Shown here in pieces: positions 29,416 to 29,663 of a stretch of DNA of 29,663 bases. Below the pieces are notes generated by a model. That model was not told where the DNA came from. It did not search any database and saw only the letters and a list, made by a program, of their open reading frames with translations. Each line of letters opens with the position of its first letter. Within the stretch, counting starts at the first letter, position 1. Made by a program: the position numbers and the translations under genes. The stretch comes from Polysphondylium violaceum (Eukaryota; Evosea; Eumycetozoa; Dictyosteliales; Dictyosteliaceae): the NCBI GenBank assembly GCA_000277445.1, contig AJWJ01000282.1, positions 1-29,663 of the forward strand. The letters are read 5' to 3'.

Positions 29416-29663
29416 GTGGTTTAATTATTATTATTATTATTATTGTTATTATTATTATTGTGGGTGGTTGTGGGAGTGATAGTAGATGACTAGTGATGCA
29501 GATATAAAATACTATCAGCAACAATAGAGATAATCTATTTTTTTTTCAAAAAAAATACAAGAGATAATATATGTATATGATATGAGTAGAAATACTATTG
29601 ATAAACAACTTAATGACCTTTACAATATAAAAAAAAAGAAAGTAAAGAAAAGAAAAGAAAAAA
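29416..29663. promoter_or_regulatory. Right-edge non-coding stretch
   Basis: This is the upstream flank of the Asn-rich gene. It starts with a TTA/TTG repeat (29428-29459), then a G-rich patch (GTGGGTGGTTGTGGGAGTG at about 29460-29478), T and A runs, and an AAAGA-type purine repeat at the window end. No gene is seen. Confidence 0.5.

Noticed and set aside
1-29663. CRISPR arrays, bacterial operons, prophage or intact retroelements
   Set aside because: No regularly spaced repeats, no reverse transcriptase, integrase or capsid-like frames, and no long terminal repeats are seen. The window is ordinary eukaryotic nuclear DNA.

Overview
This window looks like nuclear DNA of a social amoeba (Dictyostelia). 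It is very A+T-rich between genes. Introns are short (about 65-115 bases, one of 285), AT-rich and start GTAAGT/GTATGT. Proteins carry Asn/Gln/Ser/Thr runs coded by AAT/CAA repeats, and the orthologues are typically amoebozoan. I cannot fix the species from sequence alone.

Layout from left to right: a tRNA-Ile(AAU) gene at 214-286 sits beside a G+C-rich candidate non-coding RNA (about 340-475, minus). A peroxisomal acyl-CoA oxidase (1488-3661, minus, four exons, C-terminal SKL) is head-to-head with a DGAT1-type diacylglycerol acyltransferase (4629-6563, plus, four exons). A three-LIM-domain protein (6803-7498, minus) is divergent from a P-loop kinase/CYTH fusion of the plant TTM1/2 type (7764-9545, plus, four exons). 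Next come the catalytic-type subunit of mitochondrial NAD-isocitrate dehydrogenase (9913-11247), a secreted lysosomal alpha-N-acetylglucosaminidase in one exon (12079-14508), a CUL1-class cullin (15671-18227) and a DH-PH-FYVE Rho GEF with a proline-rich tail (18972-21841), all on the plus strand. A tRNA-His(GUG) gene follows at 22114-22184, then a broken coding relic (about 22370-22960, minus). The largest subunit of RNA polymerase I fills 22974-27964 (minus, three exons), and an Asn-rich coiled-coil protein of unknown role lies at 28392-29415 (minus, two exons).

The gene set is mostly housekeeping: lipid breakdown and storage (ACOX, DGAT1), the TCA cycle, lysosomal glycan breakdown, ubiquitin ligation, rRNA transcription and cytoskeletal signalling. 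I see no operon-like pathway cluster. The one suggestive pairing is the divergent ACOX/DGAT1 pair. Exon joints were chosen by reading the frame across GT-AG sites and matching family sequences from memory; no alignment was run.

The less explained material is outside the genes. The two tRNA loci share a downstream motif and a 70-80 bp dispersed repeat in opposite orientations. There are three or four small islands between genes with possible RNA structure, one closed by a stem and a T9 run. A 22-bp perfect palindrome lies upstream of the Pol I gene. A 13-base match to a cloning polylinker sits exactly at a break in the coding relic, which raises the possibility of an assembly artefact.
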